Positions 7,757 to 16,165 are shown, counted from the stretch's first letter. The stretch is DNA of 64,000 nt from Acidiferrimicrobium sp. IK (GCF_025499425.1 NZ_JAIMCB010000001.1:434001-498000); one strand, 5' to 3'. Program-made: numbers and translations. Notes: generated from the letters alone by a model not told the origin.

Positions 7757-9219
7757 CCGTCTACCTGGTCGGTGCCGGCCCCGGCGACCCCGGCCTGCTC
7801 ACCCTCCGAGGCGCCGAGGTGCTGTCCCGGGCGGAGGTGGTGGTCCACGACCGCCTGGCCGACGCCAGCCTCCTCGACCTGGCGCCCCCCGCCGCGGTGC
7901 GCATCGACGTGGGCAAGGCGCCCGGCGGCCCGGTCCGCCAAGACGACATCACCGACGTGCTCGTGGCCCGGGGCCTCACCGGGGCCGCGGTGGTCCGGCT
8001 GAAAGGCGGCGACCCGTTCGTGTTCGGGCGGGGAGGGGAGGAGGCGCTGGCCCTGGCCGCGGCCGGGGTGCCCTTCGAGATCGTGCCCGGCGTCACCTCC
8101 GCGGTGGCGGTACCGGCCTACGCCGGGGTGCCGGTGACCCACCGGGGGATGTCGGCGTCGTTCACCGTGGTCACCGGCCACACCCGCCTGGCCGTGGAGG
8201 CCGACGTCAACTGGGAGGCGCTGGCCCAGGTCGGGGGGACCGTAGTGGTGCTGATGGGCGTCGCCCACCGGGACCTGATCAGCCGGCGGCTGATGGACGG
8301 CGGGATGCCCCCGAGCACCCCTGCCGTCGCCGTGCAGTGGGGCACCAGACCCGAGCAGCACACGGTGCGCACCACCCTCGCGGGCCTGGCCGACGCCCCG
8401 ATCGCCCCGCCGGCGACGATGGTCATCGGCGCGGTCGCCGGATTGGACCTGGCCTGGTACGCCAACCGGCCGCTGCTCGGGCGGCGGGTGGTCGTCACCC
8501 GGGCGCCGGGCCAGGCGTCGCAGCTGTCCACCCGGCTCCGGGACCTCGGGGCCCGGCCCGTGGAGGTCCCGGCCATCGCGCTGGCGCCGCCCTCCGACGG
8601 CGGCGCGGCCTTGGCCGCGGCGGTCGGCGCGCTCGGCGACGACGCCTACGACTGGGCGGTGTTCACCTCCGCCAACGCCGTCCACGCGGTGTTCGAACTG
8701 GTCCGCGACGCCCGGTCGTTCGGCCGCGCCTCGGTGGCGGCGATCGGCCCGGGCACCGCCGACGCGCTCGCCGCCCGGGGGGTCGTCGCCGACTTGGTCC
8801 CGGCCCGCTCCATCGCCGAGAGCCTCCTCGAGGCGTTCCCGGACCCGCCCGCCCCCGGGTCGAGGGTGCTGCTCCCACGGGCCAAAATCGCCCGGGAGGT
8901 GCTGCCCGACGGGTTGCGTGGCGCGGGGTGGGACCTCGACGTGGTCGAGGCGTACCAGACGGTGCCGGCCACGCCCGACCCGGCGCTGCTCGACGCCGCC
9001 GCGTCCGCGGACGCGATCTGCTTCACCTCGGCGTCGACGGTGACCAACTACCTGGCCGCGGCGGGGGCCAGCCGCCTGCCTCCGGTCGTCGCGTCGATCG
9101 GGCCGGTCACCACCGCGGCGGCGACCGCGGCCGGCGTCGCGGTTACCGTCGAAGCGGCCGAGCACACCATCGCCGGGCTGGTCGACGCGCTCAGCGGCGC
9201 GCTCGCACCAAGCGGCTGA
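7753..9219 (+). CDS. hemD: Fused uroporphyrinogen-III C-methyltransferase (CobA) and uroporphyrinogen-III synthase (HemD)
   Basis: 488 residues, two domains. Residues 1 to about 240 are a SUMT: VYLVGAGPGDPGLLTLRG, VVRLKGGDPFVFGRGGEE, VPGVTSA and VTHRG bind S-adenosylmethionine and uroporphyrinogen III, giving precorrin-2. Residues from about 245 (GRRVVVTRAPGQASQLS) to the end are uroporphyrinogen-III synthase with FTSANAVHAVF and FTSASTV signatures, closing hydroxymethylbilane into uroporphyrinogen III. The fusion is common in actinobacteria. One product thus both makes uroporphyrinogen III and diverts it to siroheme. ATG 7753 overlaps the hemC stop. Its last 29 bases overlap the end of the convergent FUSC gene. 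Confidence 0.93.
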   Translation: MTVYLVGAGPGDPGLLTLRGAEVLSRAEVVVHDRLADASLLDLAPPAAVRIDVGKAPGGPVRQDDITDVLVARGLTGAAVVRLKGGDPFVFGRGGEEALALAAAGVPFEIVPGVTSAVAVPAYAGVPVTHRGMSASFTVVTGHTRLAVEADVNWEALAQVGGTVVVLMGVAHRDLISRRLMDGGMPPSTPAVAVQWGTRPEQHTVRTTLAGLADAPIAPPATMVIGAVAGLDLAWYANRPLLGRRVVVTRAPGQASQLSTRLRDLGARPVEVPAIALAPPSDGGAALAAAVGALGDDAYDWAVFTSANAVHAVFELVRDARSFGRASVAAIGPGTADALAARGVVADLVPARSIAESLLEAFPDPPAPGSRVLLPRAKIAREVLPDGLRGAGWDLDVVEAYQTVPATPDPALLDAAASADAICFTSASTVTNYLAAAGASRLPPVVASIGPVTTAAATAAGVAVTVEAAEHTIAGLVDALSGALAPSG

Positions 9220-11287
9220 ACCCGCCGGGCCCGTCCGGGCTGGGATGGCGGTCGCGTAGCTGCTCGATGGCGGCCGCCGCGTCGCCGACCCGGTCCCACA
9301 GGGTGGCCGTCACGTCGCTGGAGCGACCCGACGCGCCGCCGGCATCGACCGGGTCGGTGGCGTCGACCGGCTCGGTGGCATCGACCGGTTCGGTGGCGCC
9401 GACGGGCTTCGCGGTGCCGGCGCCGGCCGGCCCGCGGCCCGGTTCTGTCGCCGTCTCCGTCACCGTCGCGGAGCTTCCCGGCGGGTGGCCCTCGCGCAGC
9501 GTCTCCAAGACGTCGGCCGCGTCCCGCAGCTCGGCGGCCACCTCGGCGGTCCGTTCCGGGCCGAGGCGGATCGTCTCGTCGAGGATCCGCTCCATCGCGA
9601 CCACCAGCGGCCACAGGATCCGGGCCTCCACCCCGGTCGGGGACGGGTCGGCGAAGTGCTGGGAGAACGTCGTCCTCAGGTTGGACAGAGCCCGGTAGGC
9701 CGGCCGCCGCCTGACGCTGCGGGGATCGGGGGCGTCCGCGGTCTCCCTCACCACCGCGATCACCGCGTTGAGGGCCACCGCGGCGTCGCCGAGTAGCCGG
9801 GGCCGCCACGTCGAGGGCCAGATGACGTAGCCGAGGAGCAGCACGATGCCGACACCGAGCAGCGTGTCGAGCAGCCGGGCGGTCACCAACTGGCCCGGCG
9901 TCGGCGTCAACGCGTCGATCTGGATCAAGACCAGCGGCGTGAGGACGGTGACGAACATCCCGTAGTTGCGGAGGATGGTCACCGGCATCAACGCCGCGAG
10001 CACGATGAAAAACGGCAGCAGCTCGCGCAAGTCCCCGACCACGACCAGGATCGTCCCGCCGACGACGACGCCGACGGTGGTCCCGAGGGCCCGCTGCACG
10101 GCCCGGGCGAACACCGACCCGAAGTCCGGTTTCATGGCCACCGCGACGGTCAGGGGCACCCAGTACGGGTGGCGGCGGACCAGGTACACGCAACAGACCT
10201 CCGCGGCGATCATGCACAGCACCAGGCGACCGGTGGCCTGCAGCGACCGGCGGCCGGTCACCCGCTGCAGCGTCGCCCGCAGCTCGTCGCGGCGGTTGCT
10301 GCGGTCCGGGCCGGCGCCGGGGCGGCGTTCCCCGGTGACCGCCCGGCGGGCCGCCCGCCACGGCCCGACCAGGTCCGCGTCGTCGGGCGGCGCCGTCCCG
10401 GCCGGGCCGCCGCCCTCCCCGTCGCCGCCGGCCGGCAGCGGCACGGCGCGCACCAACGACGCTAGGTCCCGCACCGCGCCCACCGATGCCGGGCTGGCCG
10501 GGCGGCGCTCGGTCAGACGGGCGATCGCCACCCGGTTGAGGGCGTTGGCCTCCCGCAGGCTGAGGAGCAGCTGCTGGGACTCCGGGTCGGCGCTGCCGAG
10601 CCTGGTCCGGGCCGCGACCAGGCTGTCCTCGGCCTGGTTGATCGCCGCGGTCAGCGCCCACCGGCGGTCGTAGCGGTCGGGGAGGTCGGCGCCGGCGAGC
10701 AGCTCGGCGGCCGCGTCGAACACCGCAGCGACCGCGGCGCGCTCCGGTGTCACCCGGTGCGCCAGCCGTCCGGGCAGCTTGACCAAAAGCCCCCAGGCGC
10801 TGCCGCTCAGCGCGATCAGCGCCGTCCGCCAGCTGGGACCCGGCAGGGGATCGGAGGCCGAGATGGCCGCGTAGATCAACAGGTTGAGACCGAAAAGCGA
10901 CCCCACCGGGCTGATCGCGCTGACCAGGCTGGCGGCCGCCGCGCACGCCGCGATCACCACCACGATCTGCCACCCTTCGCCGCGTACCGCAGCACCGACG
11001 ACCAGGCCCACCGCCGCGGCCAGCGCGGCCGCGCCGGCCCGCCGGACCCGCAACGGCCACGGACCGCCCCGGTCGGAGTTGACCGCCGGCAGGGCGCCGA
11101 GGCTGGCCAGGAGGCCGTCGATGGTGTGGCCGCTCAACACCCCGAGCCCGAAGGCTCCGCCCACCGCGACCGCCGCCTCTGCGGAGCGGCCCCACGGGAT
11201 CGGCGCGCTCTTCGGCACCACCAGCTCCAGCGGCCACCACCTGGCGTTGGCCGGGCGGGGCCCGGTGGGGCTCGGCGGTGCGCTCAC
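9191..11287 (-). CDS. FUSC-family (fusaric acid resistance/aromatic efflux-like) membrane protein
   Basis: 698 residues. Two hydrophobic bundles, roughly residues 25-160 and 365-490, each with about five or six membrane segments, are separated and followed by soluble helical regions. The second bundle contains the FUSC-like stretch HPYWVPLTVAVAMKPDFG and RALGTTVGVVVGG, typical of YccS/FusB-type proteins. Such proteins are proposed aromatic-acid exporters, but substrate here is unknown. The C-terminal soluble part has a short EPVDAT repeat encoded by 18-base tandem repeats. It converges with hemD, overlapping its 3' end, and its start lies downstream of a strong hairpin that probably ends the preceding minus-strand gene. 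No accompanying membrane-fusion protein is present. Confidence 0.8.
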   Translation of the reverse strand: MSAPPSPTGPRPANARWWPLELVVPKSAPIPWGRSAEAAVAVGGAFGLGVLSGHTIDGLLASLGALPAVNSDRGGPWPLRVRRAGAAALAAAVGLVVGAAVRGEGWQIVVVIAACAAAASLVSAISPVGSLFGLNLLIYAAISASDPLPGPSWRTALIALSGSAWGLLVKLPGRLAHRVTPERAAVAAVFDAAAELLAGADLPDRYDRRWALTAAINQAEDSLVAARTRLGSADPESQQLLLSLREANALNRVAIARLTERRPASPASVGAVRDLASLVRAVPLPAGGDGEGGGPAGTAPPDDADLVGPWRAARRAVTGERRPGAGPDRSNRRDELRATLQRVTGRRSLQATGRLVLCMIAAEVCCVYLVRRHPYWVPLTVAVAMKPDFGSVFARAVQRALGTTVGVVVGGTILVVVGDLRELLPFFIVLAALMPVTILRNYGMFVTVLTPLVLIQIDALTPTPGQLVTARLLDTLLGVGIVLLLGYVIWPSTWRPRLLGDAAVALNAVIAVVRETADAPDPRSVRRRPAYRALSNLRTTFSQHFADPSPTGVEARILWPLVVAMERILDETIRLGPERTAEVAAELRDAADVLETLREGHPPGSSATVTETATEPGRGPAGAGTAKPVGATEPVDATEPVDATDPVDAGGASGRSSDVTATLWDRVGDAAAAIEQLRDRHPSPDGPGGFSRLVRARR
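9343..9396. repeat. 18-bp in-frame tandem repeat in the FUSC gene
   Basis: Three 18-base units (9343-9360, 9361-9378, 9379-9396) differing at one or two positions, followed by a degenerate fourth. On the coding strand they give Glu/Asp-Pro-Val-Asp-Ala-Thr hexapeptides in a polar tail of the FUSC protein. Confidence 0.9.
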
Positions 11288-11344
11288 TGCACGCTTCTAC
11301 CCCGCTTCGACGCCGGCTGGCTAGCTGTGACGACCACGAAGATG

Positions 11345-11380
11345 GTCCTCGGCGGGCCGCTTGACCGGCCCGCCGAGGAC
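11345..11380 (-). terminator. Perfect hairpin after the deazaflavin-dependent reductase gene
   Basis: A 14-base perfect stem (11345-11358 with 11367-11380) encloses an eight-base loop and abuts the stop codon of the minus-strand gene ending at 11381. There is no T-run, as is common for actinobacterial terminators. It would separate that gene from the FUSC gene downstream. Confidence 0.75.
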
Positions 11381-11827
11381 TCAGCCAAGCGCGAACACCG
11401 GGTGGCGGGGGCCGGCGGCGATCAGCTCCGCGTCGGTGGAGTCGGCGCTGACCCCCTCGAAGAACGCGCCGACCTCGAACTTCCAGCGCTTCAGGTACGG
11501 GCGCAGCACCGCCGGCTTGTCGACGTCGAGGAGCTCGGCGGCGCGGCGCTCCTCGCGCCGCTTGCCGAGGATCAGCACCAGGCGTCCGTCGTTGGCCCGG
11601 ACGTTTCGCACCCACTCGGCCTCGCCCCTCGGGGCGACCAGGTAATCCTGGCCGTCGACGGTGAGCAGGTTGACCGGCGTCCGGCGGGGGAGCCCGCTGC
11701 GCCGGCCGGGGACCTCGAGGACCCGGGACCCCCACACGCTGATGCCGGCGCCGGTCAACCCGGCGACGAGACGGTTGAACAGGCGGGTGGTCCGCCCCGG
11801 GGCTTGGTAGTGCACGTCGTTGGTCAT
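11381..11827 (-). CDS. Deazaflavin (F420)-dependent nitroreductase-family oxidoreductase
   Basis: 148 residues, the usual length of the Ddn-type split-barrel family, which use reduced F420 to reduce quinones, nitroimidazoles and similar compounds. Recognisable features are the N-terminal helix TTRLFNRLVAGLTG, LEVPGRRSGLPRRTPVNLL (cofactor-phosphate region), YLVAPRGEAEWVRNVRAN and the C-terminal PVFALG. ATG 11827 is chosen because a TATGGT hexamer lies seven bases upstream and the domain begins just after it. It is divergent from a TetR gene with an 84-base shared control region and is followed by a strong hairpin, so it is a single-gene unit probably controlled by that regulator. Natural substrate unknown. 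Confidence 0.85.
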   Translation of the reverse strand: MTNDVHYQAPGRTTRLFNRLVAGLTGAGISVWGSRVLEVPGRRSGLPRRTPVNLLTVDGQDYLVAPRGEAEWVRNVRANDGRLVLILGKRREERRAAELLDVDKPAVLRPYLKRWKFEVGAFFEGVSADSTDAELIAAGPRHPVFALG

Positions 11828-11834
11828 GACCCGA

Positions 11835-11863
11835 ACCATAACTGTGAACGATGTTCTCGTCAA
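11835..11863 (-). promoter_or_regulatory. Promoter of the deazaflavin-dependent reductase with embedded palindrome
   Basis: Read on the minus strand, TTGACG (11863-11858) and TATGGT (11840-11835) are spaced by exactly 17 bases, close to consensus. Between them lies the perfect inverted repeat GAAC-GAT-GTTC (11846-11856), an ideal place for a repressor to block RNA polymerase. The -10 ends seven bases before the ATG, so the transcript is probably leaderless. The divergent TetR product is the obvious candidate ligand. Confidence 0.6.
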
Positions 11864-11905
11864 GGTCTTCTGTTCTCGGATCTGTCGGACGTTCTCGGTT
11901 AGGGT
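11853..11905 (+). promoter_or_regulatory. tetR -10 element and three phased direct repeats
   Basis: GTTCTCG occurs at 11853, 11872 and 11891, each 19 bases apart, between the two divergent genes. TAGGGT at 11900-11905 ends six bases before the tetR ATG and is its likely -10, again leaderless. The phasing suggests cooperative binding of a regulator, probably the TetR protein itself. No clear -35 is seen for tetR. Confidence 0.5.
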
Positions 11906-11911
11906 GACGGC

Positions 11912-12676
11912 ATGCCTCCCGCCGTCAGCCCCGCCCCTGGATCGCCTGGCGCCGACGGGCCGGGGCCCTCCGCGGCGGGGGCCCGGGCCCGGGTGCGAGT
12001 CGAGCTCATGAGGGAGATCACCGACGCCGGTCGCGCCGAGCTGGCGGAGGTCGGCCCGGCGGCCCTCAGCCTCCGGGCGGTGGCCCGCCGACTCGGGATG
12101 GCCCCCTCGGCGCTGTACCGCTACTACGCCAGCCGCGACCACCTCCTCACCGCCTTGATCGTCGACGCCTACAACGCCCTGGCGGCCACCGCGGCGGCGG
12201 CCGATGCCACCTCGCAGGACCCGGGGCGGCGGTGGATGGCCCTCGGCCGGGCGCTGCGCGAATGGTCGGGCGGCCACCCCCACGAGTGGGCGCTGGTGTT
12301 CGGATCGCCGGTCCCAGGGTTCGTCGGCTCCGAGGAGACCACCGCGGCGGCCACCGGACTGCACCGGGTGCCGATCGAGCTGCTCGTCGACGCGGCCGGT
12401 GCCGGCGTGCTCGACGCGCCGGGCGGCCTCCCCGTCCCCCCGGCGGTGGCCGCGTCGGTCGCCCCCATGGCCGCCCTGGCTCCGGGCCTCGACCCGGCGG
12501 TGGCGGCCGCCGCGCTGGCCGCGTGGGCGCAGGTCCTCGGGGCGATCAGCCTGGAGCGCTTCGGTCACTTCGTCGGGGCCGTCGACGACCAAGACGCCTG
12601 GTTCGATCACTGCCTGCGTCTCGCCGGCGGGCTGGTCGGTCTCAGGGTCGGTGGCGGCGCGCCGGCGGTACGGTGA
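11912..12676 (+). CDS. TetR/AcrR-family transcriptional regulator
   Basis: 254 residues. The N-terminal helix-turn-helix covers VRVELMREITDAGRAELAEV through LSLRAVARRLGMAPSALYRYYASRDHLLTALI, a standard TetR DNA-binding domain preceded by about 30 disordered residues rich in Pro, Gly and Ala. The C-terminal ligand domain, with HPHEWALVFGSPVPGF and a long Ala-rich helical region, resembles the WHG-type TetR C-terminal domain. ATG 11912 sits six bases after a TAGGGT hexamer. It is divergent from the deazaflavin-dependent reductase gene and most likely represses it and itself; the ligand is unknown. hemB begins four bases after its stop but has its own -10 inside this gene. Confidence 0.88.
   Translation: MPPAVSPAPGSPGADGPGPSAAGARARVRVELMREITDAGRAELAEVGPAALSLRAVARRLGMAPSALYRYYASRDHLLTALIVDAYNALAATAAAADATSQDPGRRWMALGRALREWSGGHPHEWALVFGSPVPGFVGSEETTAAATGLHRVPIELLVDAAGAGVLDAPGGLPVPPAVAASVAPMAALAPGLDPAVAAAALAAWAQVLGAISLERFGHFVGAVDDQDAWFDHCLRLAGGLVGLRVGGGAPAVR
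12669..12674 (+). promoter_or_regulatory. hemB -10 element, leaderless
   Basis: TACGGT inside the last codons of tetR ends six bases before the hemB ATG, suggesting hemB-hemL can be transcribed leaderlessly and independently of tetR. A -35 is not evident. Confidence 0.45.
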
Positions 12677-12680
12677 ACCC

Positions 12681-13661
12681 ATGAGCTACCCCGCCACGAG
12701 GATGCGCCGGCTGCGCCGGGGCGCCCCCTTGCGCGACCTGGTCGCCGAGACGGCCCTGACCCCCGCCGACTTGATGGCCCCGCTGTTCGTGCGGGAGGGC
12801 ATCGACGTCCCCCAGCCGATCGTGTCGCTGCCCGGCGTGAGCCAGCACACCGTCGACAGCCTGGTGAAAGAGGCCCGCAGCCTGGGCGACCTCGGCGTGC
12901 GGGGCGTGATCCTCTTCGGCGTGCCGGCCACCAAGGACCCGATCGGCTCGCAGGCGTGGGACCCCGACGGGATCGTCCAGGTGGCGTTGGCCCGCCTGCG
13001 CGACGAGCTGGGCGACACGATGGTCCTGGCCGCCGACTTGTGCCTCGACGAGTACACCGACCACGGGCACTGTGGGCCCCTCGACCGCCACGGACGGGTG
13101 GACAACGACGCGGCCATCGACCTCTACGGGCGGGTGGCCCTGGCTCAGGCCCGGGCCGGCGCGGACGTCGTCGCACCCTCCGGGATGATGGACGGCCAGG
13201 TGGCCGCCATCCGGGCCGCTCTAGACGGCGACGGGTTCTCCGCCACCGCGGTCATGGCCTACTCCGCGAAGTACGCGTCCGCCCTCTACGGCCCGTTTCG
13301 CGACGCGGTCGACGTGACCATCGCCGGCGGCGGCGACCGGCGCGACTACCAGCAGGACTACCGCAACCGGCGCGAGTCGCTGCGGGAGGTCGACCTCGAC
13401 GTGGCCGAGGGCGCCGACATCGTGATGGTCAAGCCGGCGCTCAGCTACCTGGACGTGATCGCCGAGGTCGCCGCCCGGGTCGAGCTGCCGGTGGCGGCGT
13501 ACCACGTGAGCGGCGAGTACGCCATGATCAAGGCCGCCGCGGAGCGAGGCTGGATCGACGGGCCGGCGGTCGCCCTAGAGCAGATCACCGCGGTCAAGCG
13601 GGCCGGCGCCGACATCATCCTCACCTACCTGGCCGGCGAGCTGGCCGGGGTGCTCGCCTGA
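12681..13661 (+). CDS. hemB: Delta-aminolevulinic acid dehydratase (porphobilinogen synthase, HemB)
   Basis: 326 residues. Condenses two 5-aminolevulinates to porphobilinogen. Active-site lysines are Lys197 in MAYSAKYAS and Lys251 in VMVKPALSYLD, which form Schiff bases with the substrates. The metal-site segment ADLCLDEYTDHGHCG keeps two of the three zinc cysteines of the enterobacterial enzyme, with Asp in the middle position, a variant I associate with actinobacteria. The N-terminal RMRRLRR arm and RESLREVDLDVAEGADIVMVKP region are typical. Its stop overlaps the hemL start by one base (TGATG), coupling the two. Confidence 0.95.
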   Translation: MSYPATRMRRLRRGAPLRDLVAETALTPADLMAPLFVREGIDVPQPIVSLPGVSQHTVDSLVKEARSLGDLGVRGVILFGVPATKDPIGSQAWDPDGIVQVALARLRDELGDTMVLAADLCLDEYTDHGHCGPLDRHGRVDNDAAIDLYGRVALAQARAGADVVAPSGMMDGQVAAIRAALDGDGFSATAVMAYSAKYASALYGPFRDAVDVTIAGGGDRRDYQQDYRNRRESLREVDLDVAEGADIVMVKPALSYLDVIAEVAARVELPVAAYHVSGEYAMIKAAAERGWIDGPAVALEQITAVKRAGADIILTYLAGELAGVLA

Positions 13662-14938
13662 TGGCCGAGCCCCCGATCACCAACGACGCCCTCTTCGCCC
13701 GGGCCCAGAGGGTCGCGCCCGGCGGGGTCAACTCCCCGGTGCGGGCGTTCCGCTCCGTCGGTGGCACCCCGTACTTCGTGGCCCGAGGCTTCGGGTCCAA
13801 GGTGTGGGACGTGGAGGGCAACGAGTACCTCGACTACGTCCAGTCCTACGGGGCGTCGATCCTCGGTCACGCCCACCCGGCGGTCGTCGCCGCGGTGCAG
13901 GCCGCGGCCGGGGACGGGTCTACGTTCGGGGCGCCGACCGAGCGGGAGGTCCTCCTCGCCGAGGAGATCGCCGCCCGGGTGCCGGGCGCGGAGATGGTCC
14001 GGTTGGTCAACAGCGGCACCGAGGCGACGATGTCGGCGGTCCGCCTGGCCCGGGGGGCCACCGGCCGAGACCGCGTCGTGGTCTTCGACGGCTGCTACCA
14101 CGGCCACTCCGACGGGCTCCTCGCCGGCGGCGGCAGCGGCGTCGCCACCCTCGGCATCCCGGCGTCGGCCGGCGTGCCGGCCGCTGCGGTGTCCTCGACG
14201 CTGGTCGTCCCCTACAACCAGGTGCCCGCCTTGAGCGACGACGTCGCGTGCGTCGTCGTCGAGCCGATCGCCGCCAACATGGGCCTGGTGCCGCCGGCCC
14301 CCGGCTTCCTCGAAGGCCTGCGCGCCGAGTGCGACCGGGTCGGGGCGCTGCTCGTCTTCGACGAGGTGATCACCGGGTTCCGGGTGGCGAGGGGCGGCGC
14401 CGCCCAGGTGTTCGGGGTCCAACCCGACCTGTGGTGCTTCGGCAAGGTGATCGGCGGAGGGCTGCCCCTCGCCGCGTTCGCCGGCCGGCGCGACCTCATG
14501 ACCCAGCTGGCGCCCCTCGGCCCGATCTACCAGGCGGGCACCTTGTCGGGGAACCCGCTGGCCACCGCCGCCGGCCTCGCCGTGCTGGGCCTGCTCGACG
14601 ACACCGCCTACGCCGAGCTGGCCACCATCGCCGGCAAGCTGGCGGCCGGCATCGCCGCCGCCTGCCACGACGCCGGCCTGCAGGTGCAGGTACCGGTCGC
14701 CGGCCCGCTGCTCGGCGTGTTCTTCGCGGCGTCGCCGGTCGAGGACTACGAGGCGTCCAAGGCGTCCGCGGCCACCGGCCACTACCCCGGGTTCATGCAC
14801 GGCCTGCTCGAGCGGGGCATCGCCGTCGCGCCCGGCGCCTACGAGGTGCTGTTCCCGTCGCTGGCCCACAGCGACGCCGACCTGGCCCGAACCGTCGAAG
14901 CCGTCGGCGACGTCGCGGCCGGGCTGGCCGCCGGCTAG
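13661..14938 (+). CDS. hemL: Glutamate-1-semialdehyde 2,1-aminomutase (HemL)
   Basis: 425 residues, a PLP-dependent class-III aminotransferase fold. Converts glutamate-1-semialdehyde from HemA into 5-aminolevulinate. PGGVNSPVRAFRSVGG marks the N-terminus; NSGTEATMSAVRLARG binds the PLP phosphate; VFDEVITGFR carries the cofactor Asp; Lys262 in CFGKVIGGGLPLAAF is the Schiff-base lysine. Length and order match the family. Placed directly after hemB, it completes the 5-aminolevulinate-to-uroporphyrinogen set encoded in this window. Later heme genes (hemE, hemG/Y, hemH/Q) are not present here. Confidence 0.96.
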   Translation: MAEPPITNDALFARAQRVAPGGVNSPVRAFRSVGGTPYFVARGFGSKVWDVEGNEYLDYVQSYGASILGHAHPAVVAAVQAAAGDGSTFGAPTEREVLLAEEIAARVPGAEMVRLVNSGTEATMSAVRLARGATGRDRVVVFDGCYHGHSDGLLAGGGSGVATLGIPASAGVPAAAVSSTLVVPYNQVPALSDDVACVVVEPIAANMGLVPPAPGFLEGLRAECDRVGALLVFDEVITGFRVARGGAAQVFGVQPDLWCFGKVIGGGLPLAAFAGRRDLMTQLAPLGPIYQAGTLSGNPLATAAGLAVLGLLDDTAYAELATIAGKLAAGIAAACHDAGLQVQVPVAGPLLGVFFAASPVEDYEASKASAATGHYPGFMHGLLERGIAVAPGAYEVLFPSLAHSDADLARTVEAVGDVAAGLAAG

Positions 14939-14977
14939 AAACCCCGGCTCGCCTCCCCGCCGGGGCGGGGCGCGCCG

Positions 14978-14983
14978 TAAGGT
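14978..14983 (+). promoter_or_regulatory. -10 element of the GH43-like gene
   Basis: TAAGGT ends eight bases before the GTG at 14992. Position and sequence match the leaderless pattern seen elsewhere in the window. No ribosome site precedes the GTG. Confidence 0.45.
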
Positions 14984-14991
14984 CTCGGCTC

Positions 14992-16131
14992 GTGCCCGGG
15001 GCCGCGAGGGGAAGATGGGGTTGGCGGCTGCGCCGGCTGCTGGCCGGCGTCGCCCTGCTGGCCGGCAGCGACGCGCTGAGCGTCACGTGGTCCCACGCCG
15101 GTGACCTGGGCCTGCCGACCGCCAGCATCGCGTCGGCCACCCCCGCCCCCGATCCCACCAGGCCGGGCATCGCCCTGGCCACCGCCCCGATCGACCTGCC
15201 GGACCCTCTCCTGCTCGACGAGGGGGGCCGCTACGCCCTGTTCGTGTCCACCGCGTTCGGCGACTACGCCCACAACGTGCCGGTCCTCGAGGGGCGCCCA
15301 GGCGGGGCGTGGAGCGTGGTGCGCGACAGCCTCCCCGCCCTGCCGGCGTGGGCGGTGCCGGCCAACGGCACCAACACCGGCGGCTTGACGTGGGCGCCTT
15401 CGCTGCACCGCTTCGGCTCCACCTGGGTCATGTACTTCTCGGCGACGGTGCGGGGCTGGGACCTGCACCACTGCATCGGCACCGCCACCTCCACCAACCC
15501 GCTCGGCCCGTTCCGTCCCGACCCGTCGCCGCTCGTGTGCCAACGGGCCCACGGAGGCGACATCGACGCCGAGGTGTACCTCGACCGTTCGGCGCCGGGC
15601 GCCGCGAAGGCGTACCTGATCTGGAAGTCCGACGACAACAGCTTGAAGAGCGGGTCGCCGCCGAAAGACGAGGTGCCCTCCATCTGGGCCCAGCCCCTGA
15701 GCGGCGACGGGCGGAGGCTCCTCGGCCGGCCGGCGGTCATCTTCCGCGCCGACCGGTCCTGGCAGCACCAGCTCGTCGAGGCCCCCCAACTCGTCAACGG
15801 GCCCGACGGCCGGCTGTGGCTGTTCTACTCGGGCGGCTACAGCTACCACAGCCCCGGCGGGTACGGCGTCGGCGTCGCCGGCTGCGCCGGCCCGCTCGGG
15901 CCGTGCCGAAGCGTCACGCGCGGCCCGCTTTTGACCGACAACGCTCAGGGGCGGGGCGTGGGGGAGGAGACGGTGTTCGTCGGTCGCGACGGCAGCGCGT
16001 GGATCGTCTACAACCCGTGGTCGACCGGGCAGTCCCCAGGCGTGTTGCGCCCGGCCGAAGCGGCGCGCATCGGGTGGGGCCCGGCCGGCCCGTTCGTGGC
16101 GCGCGCCGGAGCGTTCCCCGACCCGTCGTGA
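14992..16131 (+). CDS. Secreted glycoside hydrolase family 43-like beta-propeller protein
   Basis: 379 residues. An N-terminal Arg-rich segment followed by LLAGVALLAGSDALS looks like a Sec signal peptide. The rest fits a five-bladed GH43-type propeller: an Asp in LPDPLLLDEGGRYALF (candidate base), HGGDIDAEVYLD (Asp/Glu pair near the pKa modulator position), and EAPQLVNGPDGRLWLFYSGG (candidate acid Glu). Family members hydrolyse arabinan, xylan or related glycans; many actinobacterial members are uncharacterised. The start at GTG 14992 is inferred from the signal peptide and the -10 hexamer; the frame is open far upstream through hemL in the wrong phase. No other carbohydrate gene is close, so its substrate is not predictable. 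Confidence 0.7.
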   Translation: MPGAARGRWGWRLRRLLAGVALLAGSDALSVTWSHAGDLGLPTASIASATPAPDPTRPGIALATAPIDLPDPLLLDEGGRYALFVSTAFGDYAHNVPVLEGRPGGAWSVVRDSLPALPAWAVPANGTNTGGLTWAPSLHRFGSTWVMYFSATVRGWDLHHCIGTATSTNPLGPFRPDPSPLVCQRAHGGDIDAEVYLDRSAPGAAKAYLIWKSDDNSLKSGSPPKDEVPSIWAQPLSGDGRRLLGRPAVIFRADRSWQHQLVEAPQLVNGPDGRLWLFYSGGYSYHSPGGYGVGVAGCAGPLGPCRSVTRGPLLTDNAQGRGVGEETVFVGRDGSAWIVYNPWSTGQSPGVLRPAEAARIGWGPAGPFVARAGAFPDPS

Positions 16132-16165
16132 CCGGACCGGTAGCGGCCTGCCGCGGGGCCCGGCG

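Noticed and set aside
14955..14970. Hairpin terminator after hemL
   Set aside because: The stem is seven bases with a two-base loop, sterically poor, and could arise from GC-rich sequence by chance.
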